Below are positions 35,070 to 47,249 of a stretch of DNA of 64,000 bases, one piece after another; position 1 is the first letter of the stretch; each line of letters opens with the position of its first letter. The stretch spans positions 24,636,554-24,700,553 of the forward strand of contig CAKMRJ010003334.1 in the NCBI GenBank assembly GCA_928212115.1, given 5' to 3'. This stretch comes from Lactuca virosa. Lineage: Eukaryota > Streptophyta > Magnoliopsida > Asterales > Asteraceae. Under the pieces are notes generated by a model, which had not been told where the DNA came from, made no database searches, and saw nothing but the letters and a program-made list of their open reading frames with translations. The position numbers and the translations under genes were made by a program.

Positions 35070-36613
35070 CTACAAAACGGGAGAAATTCAAGTTAGTTGA
35101 TTGTGTCCTTAATAAAACACCCAAATGAGATATTAAGGCTAGGACCCAGCACAATATTCTACAACTTGGAATAGGGATGCCGTAATCCAAATTGCAGAAC
35201 ATTTGAAGGTAGGTAAATGATGATTTACTAATTTCCACCATGAAAAACGAAGGGTTAAGTTTTAAATGAATTGAAACTCCTAGATCTTTTGAGATTCATT
35301 GAACTTTTCAATGACATGTTTAATCTCGATTATGCCCCTCATTTGTGACTGGGATGTCGAGGATCACAAATAAGGTGTGAATAACCATGCGAATGTACGT
35401 GGTGCCCTCAATGTTACAGTCACCTAATCAACGTGCCGGTTAACCACACACGCTCCATCGATCTATGACAAAAATCGAGTCACCCTTTGCCACCAATGCG
35501 AATCCCAACTTAGTGTGCCAGTTAACCACAGACGCTCCACTAGTTGTCTCGGCAAGGGTACAAAGTGTAATTCCATGGAATTGCATCAAATTCACTTTTT
35601 CCTAAAGTAACTAACATTTGGAAATTTATAAAAGCGTTTAGTTACTTCGTATTTCATTATACTTATAATGGAAGGTTGTGTCCTATCCTACCCGTTCGGC
35701 TAACGACCCTCCACTAGTCAAGAGTGCGGTGGGTAAGAGTGGATACCCATTCAATCGCCATTTTATAGGCAATTTCCTTAAACACCCCTTAGAGACCAAC
35801 TTCGTGAATGAGGCCTACTAACGGTAAGACTGACTCTTTACTCATACATATATAATATGTTAAACTTTAAATGTTATATAATATAAGGTGTATTTTATAC
35901 TTTTAAAATACTAGGTGGTCTAATTCAATAAATTATACTTTTAATTTAATTAAACTTAAACCATATAATTATGGATTTATTAACTCTCTTTTAATTATAC
36001 ACTTAATTAATTTAATAAAACCATAAGGGTGCAATTTGAACTATTCAAATACTAGGGTTTTAGAATTTAACATTTCAAAATTAAAACTTTTAATCAAAAT
36101 TTAAATTCCAAAACTTGAGGGCAAGTTTTGAAACTTTTCAAAACCTTATAGATCAAATTACAAATAATACAATTAATCAAATAATTGGTGATTATCTAAA
36201 TTTGACCTAACTCAATTTCCTTTGAAGATAATTCAAATCAAAAATACAAATAATTAAATTTATCTTATAAAACAAGTAATTATCTTAAATTCACAATTAT
36301 CCATTAATTTGATTAGGATATCAATGACCATAATAAGAAAAATCTGATTTTTAATTTGAAAAAACAATTTATGGTAATTATCCAAAGCAAATTAAGGCAA
36401 AAATTTCGAAATTGTGCTGTCAGACTGAATTCACGAGGTGAACACACTGTGCTCACGACATGAGTCTGGTTTAATTCGAAAATCTGCTGTGAGACTGAAT
36501 TCACGAGGTGAACACACTGTGTTCACGACGTGAATCAGGTCAGATTCGAAATTTGCAAATTTTCAGCTTTGAAAACTTAATTTTGCATCAAATACAACAG
36601 AAGAACACCCTAG
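35070..36613 (-). other. Copia-2 leader with TCACGACGTGA palindromes
   Basis: No coding capacity. It shares with Copia-1 the 'GTTAACCACACxCGCTCC' units (about 35433, 35515) and the 'CCGTTCGGCTAACGACCCTCC' block (about 35694). Between about 36420 and 36540 a roughly 60-bp unit is duplicated, each copy with a TCACGAGGTGA and a TCACGACxTGA motif. They lie at the same relative place, near the primer site, as the palindromes of Copia-1. Confidence 0.65.
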
Positions 36614-36625
36614 GCTCTGATACCA
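36614..36625 (-). promoter_or_regulatory. Primer-binding site of Copia-2
   Basis: Plus strand GCTCTGATACCA, the initiator-Met tRNA site on the minus strand, adjacent to the 5' LTR. Confidence 0.93.
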
Positions 36626-36626
36626 C

Positions 36627-37429
36627 TGATGGGTTTTGATCAATACATCAATCCTATGGTGTACATGCAAACCCTAATGCTTGGATCTAGTTTTTCTAAT
36701 TATACATGCAATAAACTTCCAAGACTTGCAAACCCTATACCAATTTCGAATACAACATATGAAATTAGGGTTTAGATCTTACCTTGATTGTTATGTAGCA
36801 ATAACAATCACAATCCTTCTTGATCTTGACTTCTGAAAGTCTAGTGCCTCAAGTGTTGCACCTCTAATGGAGTCACAAACACCATGAGCAACAATATGAT
36901 TTAGGAGAAGGAGGAGGAGGCACGAAACGTCTAAGAACCCTTAGGGATTACCTTCACACGTTTTTGGGGCCCTTAGGGGTTCCTTATATAGTTAGGCTAT
37001 TAGGGTTTTCAACCAGGAAACCCTAATCTGACTGCTTAGGCCCTGAGCAGCCCATAGACTCCCTCCTTATAGGCCTTGGATGAATTATAATGGGTTTCCC
37101 CATAGATTTCGTCCACTCCAACTTCTATGGAGTCCATTAGCCCAATTTATGCAATTATCTTATAATTACAGTATCGTTCCCCTTTATTTAATTAATCTCT
37201 TTTAGCCACAAAATTAATTCTTAATTAATTCTTGACTAATATTAATTAAACAATATGATTTCTCTTTTAATATATTATTCATATAATATATTAATAAATT
37301 ATAATTAATCCTCTTTCTCCTAAGTTCATCTTATAAGTTGCTATGGTGAAGGCAACCCAAAAGGACCATGCTCGTAATCGGGCCAAGTACATACCAAAAT
37401 AGTTATGGGCTTAGACACTTAATCCAACA
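36627..37429 (-). mobile_element. 5' LTR of Copia-2
   Basis: Pairs with 29757-30566. By eye the two differ by scattered single changes and a few short indels, less than the Copia-1 pair. The LTRs therefore look better preserved than the interior of this copy. Confidence 0.92.
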
Positions 37430-37990
37430 AAATTAACTAATGCCCCGATCATTATTACCACGAATTGGAGTTTGCCCTTTGAGATAATGTGCGATGCCGA
37501 TGACTATGCCTTAGGAGCCGTGCTTGGTCAAAGGGTTGATAAGCACTTTCAACCCATCTACTACGCAAGCAAGACCTTGAATCCGGCCGAAGAAAATTAC
37601 ACCACTACTGGAAAAGAATTATTGGTCGTGGTCTATGTTTTGAAAAGTTTCGTCCCTACCTTATATTGTCCAAAAAAACTGTTTTCACTAACCATTCTGC
37701 TATCAAATATATGTTTGCCAAGAAGAATGCGAAGCCGAGACTGGTCTGATGGGTGCTTTTGCTTCAAGAATTTGATATCGAGATCAAGGACAAGAAGGGG
37801 ATGGAAAACGTAGCAGCTGACCATCTGTCAAGATTGGAAAATCCAGAGAGGGACGAGAAAGACAACAAGGGAATTGGGGATAGCTTTCTTGAAGAGTACT
37901 TGATGATGATTGCAAGGGAGGAACCTTGGTATGCCGATATTGCAAACTTCCTAGTAGGCAACTTTCTTCCAAAAGGGTTCACTTACTAGC
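37430..37990 (+). pseudogene. Athila RNase H (frameshifted)
   Basis: Pol resumes after Copia-2 with LPFEIMCDADDYALGAVLGQ (first RNase H Asp), YYASKTLNPAEENYTTTGKELL and VVYVLKSF. A frameshift near 37650 moves the rest (RWVLLLQEFDIEIKDKKGMENVAADHLSRLEN, about 37740-37845) to another frame. Order and wording match Athila pol. Confidence 0.88.
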
Positions 37991-39221
37991 AGAAGAAAAA
38001 GCTCTTCTCAGAAATCAAATATTATTTATGGATGAGCCGTATCTTTTTAGAAGTTGTGCAGATGGGATTATTAGAAGACGCGTGTTTGGCAGGGAGATTC
38101 ATGACATATTAGAGCATTGCCACAATGGGCCGACAGGGGGACATCATGGAGCTCAGTACACGGCCAATAAGGTGTTCGATGCAGGTTTTTATTGGCCCAC
38201 GATCTTCAAGGATGTTGCCACCTATGTGTGAGAGTGCGACTCCTGTCAGAGGTCATGGAATATATCTGCAATGAATGAAATGCCACAAAGGAACATCCAA
38301 GTATGTGAAGTGTTTGATGTGTGGGGTGTAGATTTTATGGGACCATTCCCATCATCTAGAGGGCATAAATACATCCTTGTGGCGGTAGACTATGTGTCCA
38401 AGTGGGAAGAAGTGCAAGCATTACCCACCAATGATGCACGGGTAGTTGCGAAATTTTTAAAAAGTTTATTTTCTAGGTTTGGAGTACCAAAAGCACATAT
38501 CAGTGACAGGGGAACCCATTTTACTAATAATCAACTAGCAAGGGTGTTACAAAAATATGGTGTAAACCATAGGTGTGCAACACCATATCATCCTCAAATG
38601 AATGGGCAAATCGAGATCACGAATAGAGCTTTGAAGAGAATCTTGGAAAGGTCGGTGGGTAGCAATAAGAAAGATTAGGCGGATAAACTCGATGACACGC
38701 TTTGGGCCTTGCGAACTTCATTCAAGACACCCATTGGGACCACACCTTATAGGTTAGTTTATGGGAATCACTGTCATCTACCATTGGAACTTGAGCATAA
38801 AGCTTATTGGGCCTTAAAAACATGTAATTTTGAACTAAGTGAGTTGTGCGCCAATCGGCTCTTGCAAATGAATGACGTGGAGGAGTTGAGAAACGAGTGC
38901 TACACAAGCTCGTTGATCTACAATGATAAGACTAAAAAGTGGCATGATGCAAGGTTGAAAGGAAATAAGGAATTTGAAGCTGGTCAAAAAGTTCTATTGT
39001 AAAATTCAAGATTGAAGTTTTTTCTGGGAAAATTGCGCATTCGATGGTCTGGGCCTTTTAAGATTAAGCAGGTGTTTCCATATGGGGTGATTGAGTTATG
39101 GAACAAAGATAGGTCGAGCTTTAAATTCAATGGACACCGAGTCAAGCATTATGAAGAAGGGATGCCAAGCGAAGAGAGGATTGAAGAAGACATGGATTTG
39201 GAAGAAGCCGCTACAACGTAG
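37991..39221 (+). pseudogene. Athila integrase (broken)
   Basis: The zinc region reads HDILEHCHNGPTGGHHGAQ ... then a TGA, then ECDSCQ (about 38098-38260). The core carries all three acidic positions: WGVDFMGPFPSSRGH (about 38322-38368), ISDRGTHF (about 38498-38522) and the Glu in NGQIEITNRALKR (about 38600-38640). A stop at 38676 and another at 38999 split the remainder. The C-terminal part (RWSGPFKIKQVFPYGVIEL, FKFNGHRVKHYEEG) ends at 39221. No chromodomain is present, as expected for Athila. Confidence 0.9.
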
Positions 39222-39456
39222 AGTGGGAAGGAGTCCAGCTTAAGACTCCTAAAAAAGAAGCGCTTGCCGGAGGCAACCTATCTTTTGAGTTTGCTTTTCT
39301 TTTCCTTTTTCTTTCTTTTCATTTTCGTCTTTTATTTCCTTTAACTATTTGTGTTTTGTTAAGGATTTTTAGTCTTAGTCTTCAAAATAATTTGAGTGTT
39401 GCTTGAGGGCAAGCAAGGCTTAAGTGTGGCGTGTGGTAATATTTTTGTGAAAAAAC
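39222..39456 (+). other. Athila post-pol spacer with a purine-tract-like segment
   Basis: Pyrimidine-rich, then GAGGGCAAGCAAGGCTTAAG followed by TGTGGCGTGTGG at about 39405-39437. This resembles the true purine tract before the 3' LTR (GGGGCAAGCAAAAGTCAAG then TGTGGGG at 55728-55753). Interrupted by Gy-C at 39457. Confidence 0.55.
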
Positions 39457-39607
39457 TGTAAGACCCCTTTCATACTTAACATTATTACTCCAAACATGCT
39501 AAATGCATATTCATAAAAATATTTTACATATATGGTATTATTACAAAAGACTGGATACAAACCGACTAACGAGGTTTTTACAATGTTATATATATATATA
39601 TATATAT

Positions 39608-39685
<78 letters not shown>

Positions 39686-39875
39686 CATAATTACCCAGGA
39701 ATTTATAATTCGTAAACATACATAAGCAATAAGTACAAAAGTAATAGTATTAACTATTCTATATCTTCCAACAGTATATGTCTATACTGGATGCTTATCA
39801 TCTGCAATAGTTAAACACTAAGGGATAAGCGGTGACGCTTAGTGAGTTCAATAACAGTTACAATATAACGTTATG

Positions 39876-39931
<56 letters not shown>

Positions 39932-41453
39932 ATATGACAGAAGCAAAGAGGAACAAAGGACAACAAAGGCATGTGTATCATATGACAAGCTTTCCATATC
40001 AACGAATGATTTGATTCAAAGATTTACGATCAATGAGACACAATGATTTCAACATGATATACATCATAAAAACTCCAGCCCAAGAGACACAGAAAATACC
40101 ATTTCTGCTTATCATTTTGCTAGCATATACATGCTTTCAGCCCTACCTAGCCCTATGCCAATACCAAAGTGATACGAGTCATTCTCTACATGGCCAAAGG
40201 CACAAAGCCAATACCAAAGTGATACGAGACATGCTCTACATGGCCAAAGGTATACGAATCCAATACCAGAATAACATAGGAAAGCACATTGCACATATAA
40301 CACATAACATACAATTGTCCCTATATTGAACTCACCATGAAATAACCGAATGTTGTGATGAAATTACCCCCTAAGTGCATTTTTACCGATAGAATATGAC
40401 TAGACACTATCAGCAGTTAACGATCGTCGGCTCGGGAAAATAGCTCAAAATCAGCAATACGGGAGAGAGGGTTGCGTTTTTGTGTAAACGGAAATAAGAG
40501 GGCCGATCCTCTATTTACAGGTCGAAAATTTGACTCTCACGTCGTGAGTCATATAAGCTCACGTCGTGAGCTCGATCCTGGTCAGCTCGTAGGCTTGCCA
40601 CGTGAGTTTGGTCAGACCTCGAAGTTTGTGTTCCGAACTTCAGAAATTCATATATTTTGCATACGAACTCCATTTTTGACGTTCTTTATATCCATGTGTA
40701 GGTGAGATTATACTCTACAACTTTCTTTTAGACTCCGTCGGCTAATTTTGATTTCATTTTTAATATTATATTTTTAACAGGCCGGGACAGGAAAAGTCCG
40801 TTAAAAATTCATAACTTCTTCACAGACGTCCGTTTTCGTCTGTCTTTTTTACCGTTGTACTATTATTGATGAGATCTTCGATTCTCGTTTAGGTTGTGTC
40901 GGCTAAAAATTGTTTGATCTATAATTCGAATTTCGAACTGAATACTGCTATGCCGATTCTTAGAAAATCATAACTTCCTCATACGAAGTCAGATTTGGAC
41001 GTTCTTTTTATGAAAGTTCTCGGTTTAACAAATGCTACGACTTTCATTTATATCACAAAGGCTAAAAAGTAGTTTATCGTAAACTCACTTTTTACGTCAT
41101 CTGACGTCGTGCCGGTTATGTCGCGAAACTTCAATAAGTCATAACTTCTTCGTTATAACTCGGATTTCAGTGAGGTTTTCGCCTAAACGTTTCTAACGAG
41201 ATAATTTACAACTTTCAATAACATTAATTTTACTTATTTCCAACTTAAATTTTACATTTTCGTTAATTTCAATATTTGACTTTTGCTTGGAATCTCATAA
41301 GACTTCCCATCACTTTCTGAATGATTCTAAACATAGTTTTACTTCAAATCTCATAAAACTATATTGTTAGAACTCAATGCTCAAAACCATATAATATTTA
41401 ATAATATTCATTTTTAAACTAACAAAACACGATAACTGAACGTGTATGTTACA
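39457..41453 (-). mobile_element. 3' LTR of Gy-C (long form)
   Basis: TGTAAGACCCCT...GAACGTGTATGTTACA on the plus strand. It contains two long TA tracts, two copies of a roughly 50-bp unit (CCAATACCAAAGTGATACGA core, about 40158 and 40208) and CTCACG-T-CGTGAG palindromes at 40536-40548 and 40558-40570. Three 'CATAACTTCxTC' blocks at about 40810, 40970 and 41138 follow. A 761-bp part (about 40372-41132) is absent from the other LTR. Confidence 0.9.
39582..39930. repeat. (TA)n microsatellites in the Gy-C 3' LTR
   Basis: Two long TA tracts, about 39582-39682 (one interruption) and about 39873-39929. The matching tracts in the other LTR (about 50992-51072 and 51258-51290) differ in length, as expected from slippage. 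Confidence 0.92.
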
Positions 41454-41864
41454 AATACCTCCTCCTTTTGAGGATTTCGTCCCCAAAATCACAACAATTT
41501 AAACAAATGGGGATATTTCGCTCTTATCTCATTCTTATTTTCCCAAGTATAATTTGGGCCTCAATGATGTTTCCACTTAATAAGCACTAACTCTACTTAT
41601 TTATTACGTAGATCAACCGTTCTCTCGTTTATAATCTCTTCGGGCTCTTCTACATATCTTAATTTATTATCCAGTTTCACCTCGGATAACGAAGCCGTTT
41701 CGTCATATATGCATCAAACATTTACGCAGATAACTCACATGAAATACATCATGAATACCTGCCAAATTTTCGGGCAATTCTAAACGATATGCTTGCTTAC
41801 CGATTCTCTGGATGATTTTGAAAGGGCCAACAAATCTGGGACTCAATTTTCCTTTCTTCCCAAA

Positions 41865-42560
41865 TCAGTTAATTCCTTTCCATGGGGATACCTTCAACAT
41901 TAGGAAATCACCCACCTTGAATTCTATAGGTCGTCTTCTCTTTTCTGCATAGGACTTTTGTCGATCCTGGGCTGCTTTTATTCTTTCTCGTACAATTTGA
42001 ATCTTATCAGTGGTGTCTTGAATCATTTCAGGACCACCAAGGATTTTATGTCCTACATCACGCCAACATAATGGAGTACGACATTTGCGCCCATATAGTG
42101 CTTCATATGGCGGCATTTTGATTGAAGTGCGGTAACTGTTATTATATGAAAATTCGACAAGAGGTAAGTACTTATTCCAGTTACCACCGAACTCCAAGAC
42201 ACATGCACAAAGCATATCTTCTATTGTTTGGATTGTTCTCTCCATCTGACCATCTATCTGGGGATGATAAGTTGTGCTGAGAGAAACCCGAGATCCCAAT
42301 TCACGTTGCATACTCTCCCAAAAATGAGAAGTGAAGCGAGTATCACGATCGGAAATAATCTTTAGTGGCACACCATGTCTTGCAACAATTTCGTCCAAGT
42401 ATACTTGCACATATTTCTCCATTGGAGCTGTTTCACACATGACAAGAAAATGTGCACTCTTAGTCAGCCGGTCATCAATTACCCAAATGCTATCATTCTG
42501 CCTCGCAGTCTTTGGCAATTTGGTAATAAAATCAATGGACAGCTCTTCCCACTTCCACAT
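41865..42560 (-). pseudogene. Gy-C integrase core and C-terminal start
   Basis: A 231-codon open stretch on the minus strand. The first residues read MWKWEELSIDFITKLPKTAR (first catalytic Asp), followed by WVIDDRLTKSAHFL, SDRDTRFTSHFW (second Asp) and TTYHPQIDGQMERTIQTIEDML (catalytic Glu in QMERT). EFSYNNSYRTSIKMPPYEALYGR, then QDRQKSYAEKRRRP and VGDFLMLKVSPWKG follow. It stops at 41865 in a TAA soon after that motif, so the rest of the C-terminal domain is lost or out of frame. All three DDE residues are present, making this the best preserved integrase core in the window. Confidence 0.9.
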
Positions 42561-44210
42561 GGGGATACTAATACTTTCTGGAATTCCATATGGATTTTGG
42601 TGCTCCGCTTTGACTTGTTAAAAAAACTCTTGGAATTCTTAATTGATGGTGGTGCTCAAACTTGCACCCGCGTTTTATTCTCTATTGGACTTTCTGTCCT
42701 AATCTCTGAGTTAAAGAAAAATCAATTCTCATTGCAGACTCTTACTCCTTGAATCTTCTGACTGAAGTTTCGTCGCTACACAAGACATGGTTCTCTGAAC
42801 CAATTAATTCACTTCGCAGATCTATATTAGTCGGACTTGATTCTTTATAACCACTAAGGTCTGAACGAAAATCATTTTCTTAGTCATCACCGAAACGAAG
42901 GAAATGCGATACTAGAACAAAAACAGAATCGATTACTAGCTTCTTGGTAACCTTGTGACTTTCCCTGATCCAAGTGTGAGTCCTGTGCTTCCAGTAGTAT
43001 AGGCCTCTACTACTATTCACACCTACTCATACTCGTCCCAAGTATTGTCTCGTAGTTCCCAAGTCACCATACAAAAGTTTTCACAAGGCAACTTATCACA
43101 CATGAATGCGTTCAAACAAGTACATACAAAAATTTCTCCTAGACTCAACTAGGGATTTCGCATTTCTATCAAACATATCTTAAATTTATTATACTCGCCT
43201 TCTAAAATCCTTTTTACGCATATGCTCGATCTAGCACATCCTAATACTTTTCCTAGGTTGATAGGAATTTTACTTCCAAATTCTTCATATAAATTCTTTC
43301 TCGGGTAGTGTCTACTCTACAAGCACACTATACCATAATTTACTCTAGTAGTGTGGAGACAAACGGTCTCTAACTATCTGCATCATCTTCTAACTCATGC
43401 AAGTCACCATGCACATTTATTCATTTCATTATCCTTTCATGACATTGTCATTCCTTTATATGAGAAAATTTTCCTTCTCATGGGTGTATCTTTTTAAGTC
43501 TACTTCATAGGAATCTATCCTAGGAAGTCTGCATTTTAATTGCATCTCAGCATGTTTTACTAGCTTCGACTTGGTTCTCTGTCATTCCTAACAACAATAT
43601 CTCTTCTCATACAACACTATGAGTGTATAACTTCTTCTACTATGTACTCTACCTTACTCTGACTAGTAAGCCATTCAACCTTTCACAACTGAATGACTCA
43701 TTTCACCATCCTAATCAAGTATGTTAAAGTCGGCTTAACACACTATGGAACTTTCATAAGGATGTGATAGAAGTCAATTGTCACTCAGTATTATTAAATA
43801 CTAAATCTGAGCATCTTGTATAGGGTTACATATCAGCTCTTACCATACCACTCGTACTGCATATTACATTACAATGTTAGACAAAGTATTGGCCTATTAA
43901 GTCTGAAAACTCTGTTTGCCTTTTCTTTAATCTTTATTTGAATTCTTCTTAATCTTGCACAACCATAATTTTGATATCACCTAAGTATTTATCACCATTT
44001 TCAGTTCTCCTAATTTAGTAAGTAATCATTGCTTCAATCTGGTCAGCGGTGGAATAACTTCATCGATTATGCCAAAACATTCATCTCGTCCGAATGTACT
44101 TTGAACACACAACATTCCTCCAAAGGTATTATTATTTCATCAAACATAGTTTGAATGTAACACCACTCTATAGGTATTAATACACTATTTACAATATCAC
44201 TTGATAGATT
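42561..44210 (-). other. Misplaced leader-like and gag-start-like segment in Gy-C
   Basis: On the minus strand, between the protease end and the integrase, there is no RT. Instead about 42970-43025 matches the leader module of Gy-A (8614-8659) and Gy-B2 (57867-57912). About 42600-42640 then runs into KAEHQNPYG-type integrase sequence. The rest (43060-44210) has no readable protein. The arrangement suggests recombination between two element copies or template switching. Confidence 0.6.
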
Positions 44211-44481
44211 TTATTTTATGATATCCCTTGGCCGTTTATTTATGAAGTTATCGATGTCAACTATCGTAAGTCTCCTTATCACCTCGAAAAGTTTCATGCC
44301 GAGGATGATATCAAAGTTGGACAAGGATATAGGAATCAGGTTAACAAGAAAATTATATCCTTCTATTTCTATGACACAATCTCTATAGACTTTACCAACA
44401 AGTAATGACACACTTTCCACGGTATTTATATGAAACGGTTGAGCGAGTGCAAAGTAAGCAATTTGAATAGAACGCGCATAT
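44211..44481 (-). pseudogene. Gy-C aspartic protease, C-terminal part
   Basis: Minus-strand frame ending at 44211 with the typical retropepsin end: the DCVIEIEGYNFLVNLIPISL segment followed by SNFDIILGMKLFEV. The N-terminal part with the active site is at about 50002-50075, on the other side of TR-G. The two halves are separated exactly at the CATAT target duplication. Confidence 0.8.
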
Positions 44482-44925
44482 TGTAAGTCCCTTTTCTGCT
44501 TGTGTATCAATCAGATCCGTTTGATGGTGCGGAATCCCAATCAAACGGATGATGTCAGATCAAATAGAAGAGAAGGAGAAGAAGAAGATGATGAATCTTG
44601 TATGTATTGATATGATTGAAGATCCGGATACAAGATTCACACACACTAACACACACTCTCTTTTCTCTTTCTTTCTCTCTCTAGAACACCTTGAGTTTCA
44701 CACACTTAAGCTCTTCTAGTGTTCATCACTCTACTCCTCACCCCTTACACCTATATTTATACATAAGAAACATGGGCTTGGTGAACATGGGCCGTAAATG
44801 GGTTTACGGCCGTAAACACAACCGTAAACACGTATACGACCGTAAACATCAAGCTGTTTACGGTCCTAGACATAAAAATACAATTTCCTAGAAAAGCAAA
44901 GTATAAACCATATTTTGACCCAACA
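44482..44925 (-). mobile_element. 3' LTR of TR-G with GTTTACGGCCGTAAAC palindromes
   Basis: TGTAAGTCCC...GACCCAACA on the plus strand. A perfect 16-bp palindrome at 44802-44817, with several half-sites (CCGTAAAC) between about 44790 and 44875. On the minus strand these lie 30-120 bases upstream of a TATA-like TATAAATA (about 44751-44758), the expected promoter position. Confidence 0.9.
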
Positions 44926-47249
44926 ATCGCCCCCTTGGTTTATAGCTTTCTTTTCTTTTCTTAAATGACCCAACAAACTCCCCCCTAAAAAGTAGCTGGC
45001 TTTCTTGTTCATCTTCATTGTAAGCTTGGCTTCAACATTTATCTTCAAATTCTTCAAAACCTTAAGATGAACTTGATGAATCTTCAATGAATGACTTCAT
45101 CTTGAGCACTTGAGCTTTTCTTCAAAATTTGGCGTTGAACGCTCGTCGGGTGAGGAGGCTTGATGTACTGATTCTTGAAAGATAGCGCTTTCAGCTTGAG
45201 AATCTTCAGAGAGAACGTCAGAGAGAACAAATCTTCTGGATCACTTTAGCAGGTTCAAGATAGCAGCATACTGATTGAGGAGGCTTCAATGCAATCTGTC
45301 ACATAATCTTCAATTGCAGCTTCACCTTGCTTCTGGGGTTGAAAGATTGAATGTCGAAAGAATAATCTTCATTTCTTGCTCCTTCGAATGAGAATTCTTC
45401 GATGATCACGGATGAAGCCTTGGCTCAGAAATCTTCGACACAAACTCCATGAGTTTCATCTTCACCTGAATTCACTATTCAAGACAAAACAAAACTAAAA
45501 GAAAATTTAGCACACAATATTTTTGGGTTTTTTGATTTTTCTGAACAAGAAATAAAACAGAAATAACACTATTTTTGGATTTTTAATTTTCTGATTTTTG
45601 TTTGGTTTTTAAAATTTTTAATTCTCCCCTAATATTTAAATTAGAAGAAACTATGAACAAATTTAACAAAAATAAAATGATATCTAACTTTAAGAGTGAT
45701 TTGGGATCAAAGTTTTTAGACAGCCTTTATCTGTTTATCAGTACCTCTCCCTTCATGAATAGATCTGGTCAATCGCCGATATTGTGGCCCACTTAAACAC
45801 GAGAGATTGTGACAAAATTAGGACATACTATAAGTGACAAGACAATGTGATCCTATGTTCCTAGATAATATTCCTAAATGACCATTCAGCTGACGACGAC
45901 CAAAGATATTGTTGTCCACCTAAATTGAGCAGCGAGATCTACAGGCAATCTGTAAGTGTTTAGTTTTAGTTGTATCAGAACATGTTTCCCGCTTCCTGAT
46001 ATGCTCCAGTAATCAAGGACTTCCAGAATACTCCTTACATCGGGTGAGCAGACAATTATTATGAGAGAACTCAGATTTAGAATGCATATGCTATACACCC
46101 AGGTCGGATCTCTTCCAATCACGCAGAGGGTGAAACATATGACTAACCAGATTTAGAGGGATTGAGAAGTAGAATGATGCATATGTTGTGTACCAGGTCG
46201 GATGGTTAATCACGCAAATGAGACAGCATATGGCTAACAGGCAGGAAGAATTGCATAGATAGAAGATGCATAGAAATAGAGTTGCATATGTTGCAGTCCA
46301 GGTCGGATGTATTTCAATCACGCAGAGGAGGCAACATATGACTAACAGAAGGAAAGCAAGAAAATAATTTTCTACAGACCTACTTTATCGGAATTCCCCA
46401 GTCGCCCCATCAATACCGGAATTAAGGACAAAGTCCATACATCGAGGACGAGTTAAACCACAGTTCTAGATACGGATAACTTTAATGTGACCGGTGGATT
46501 ATCATGTATATCTCCCTGCTCAACCTATCTGAGCGTCGTATTGTCAGGCTAAACGGATCTAACTAGGTCAAAATTTGTCAAGTCTATGAATTCCTTAAGT
46601 TCATTAATGCCTAGTCAAGTCCATTTTAATCTCTCGTGCCTACCAGGGCATCGAACACAGAGCCTAGACAATTCAGATTCAGTCCCTTACACAGATTCAG
46701 ATTGTCTGTTATCACTTGATAATATCACTTCCCAAAACATCTCCCTCAAGCACATTTCATTAACACCATATTTTTTTTTTGATTTTTTGATTTTCTAATG
46801 TTTTTGGATTTTTTTAAATTTTCTAATTTTTGTTTTGTTTTTATTTCTCCCCCTAAATTTGTGCATAGGAGAGAAACGAAAGTAAATGCAAAAATTTAAA
46901 CTATCCTAAAACAAAAATTAGTCTTTAAAGCGAATCAGCTTAAGAAAAACTCAGGAGTATAGAGAGGAAAACTCAAACCGTAAGTCACCGATTGAATTTG
47001 CATCCAGAAGGTCTGAGAACAGCACGCGTAATCTCAGAACAGATCCGAAAATTCTTCATGTCATTAAGCACAAACCCCGTTTGTGATCTCTTCCTTTCTT
47101 TCTTTCCCGCAAAAGGACACATACTCTCAAACAAAGATCTGAATGTTGTACAATTGAGAGATGTCCCCTATCATGTGCCTGGAATAGCCATTACCAACAA
47201 ACCGAAGTCTGATGATATGCCTCCATAGCTGCTCCGACACAAAGCGAGA
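44926..47249 (-). other. TR-G 3' non-coding region
   Basis: About 2.3 kb between the gag end and the 3' LTR with no readable pol. It has T-rich blocks ending in CTCCCC at about 45595-45630 and 46770-46855, and a three-copy repeat at 46083-46350. No domain is recognised in any frame. Confidence 0.65.
46083..46350 (-). repeat. Three imperfect copies of a roughly 95-bp unit in TR-G
   Basis: Copies starting GCATATG at 46083, 46179 and 46283, each with CCAGGTCGGAT, AATCACGCA and CATATGxCTAAC in the same order. The spacing differs, so the array is diverged. Role unknown. Confidence 0.75.

Larger units (their letters stand above)
29757..37429 (-). mobile_element. Copia-2: Ty1/copia element nested in Athila pol
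   Basis: Minus-strand element, LTRs at 29757-30566 and 36627-37429, initiator-Met primer site at 36614-36625. Flanks are AAATT-like on both sides with one base of uncertainty at the left end. It splits Athila between RT and RNase H. It is a relative of Copia-1 (same LTR ends, same 3' non-coding region, same leader blocks) but far more decayed, with only gag pieces readable. Confidence 0.9.

Noticed and set aside
39420..40014. Open frames of repeated Tyr-Ile
   Set aside because: They are translations of the TA microsatellites and carry no protein signal.
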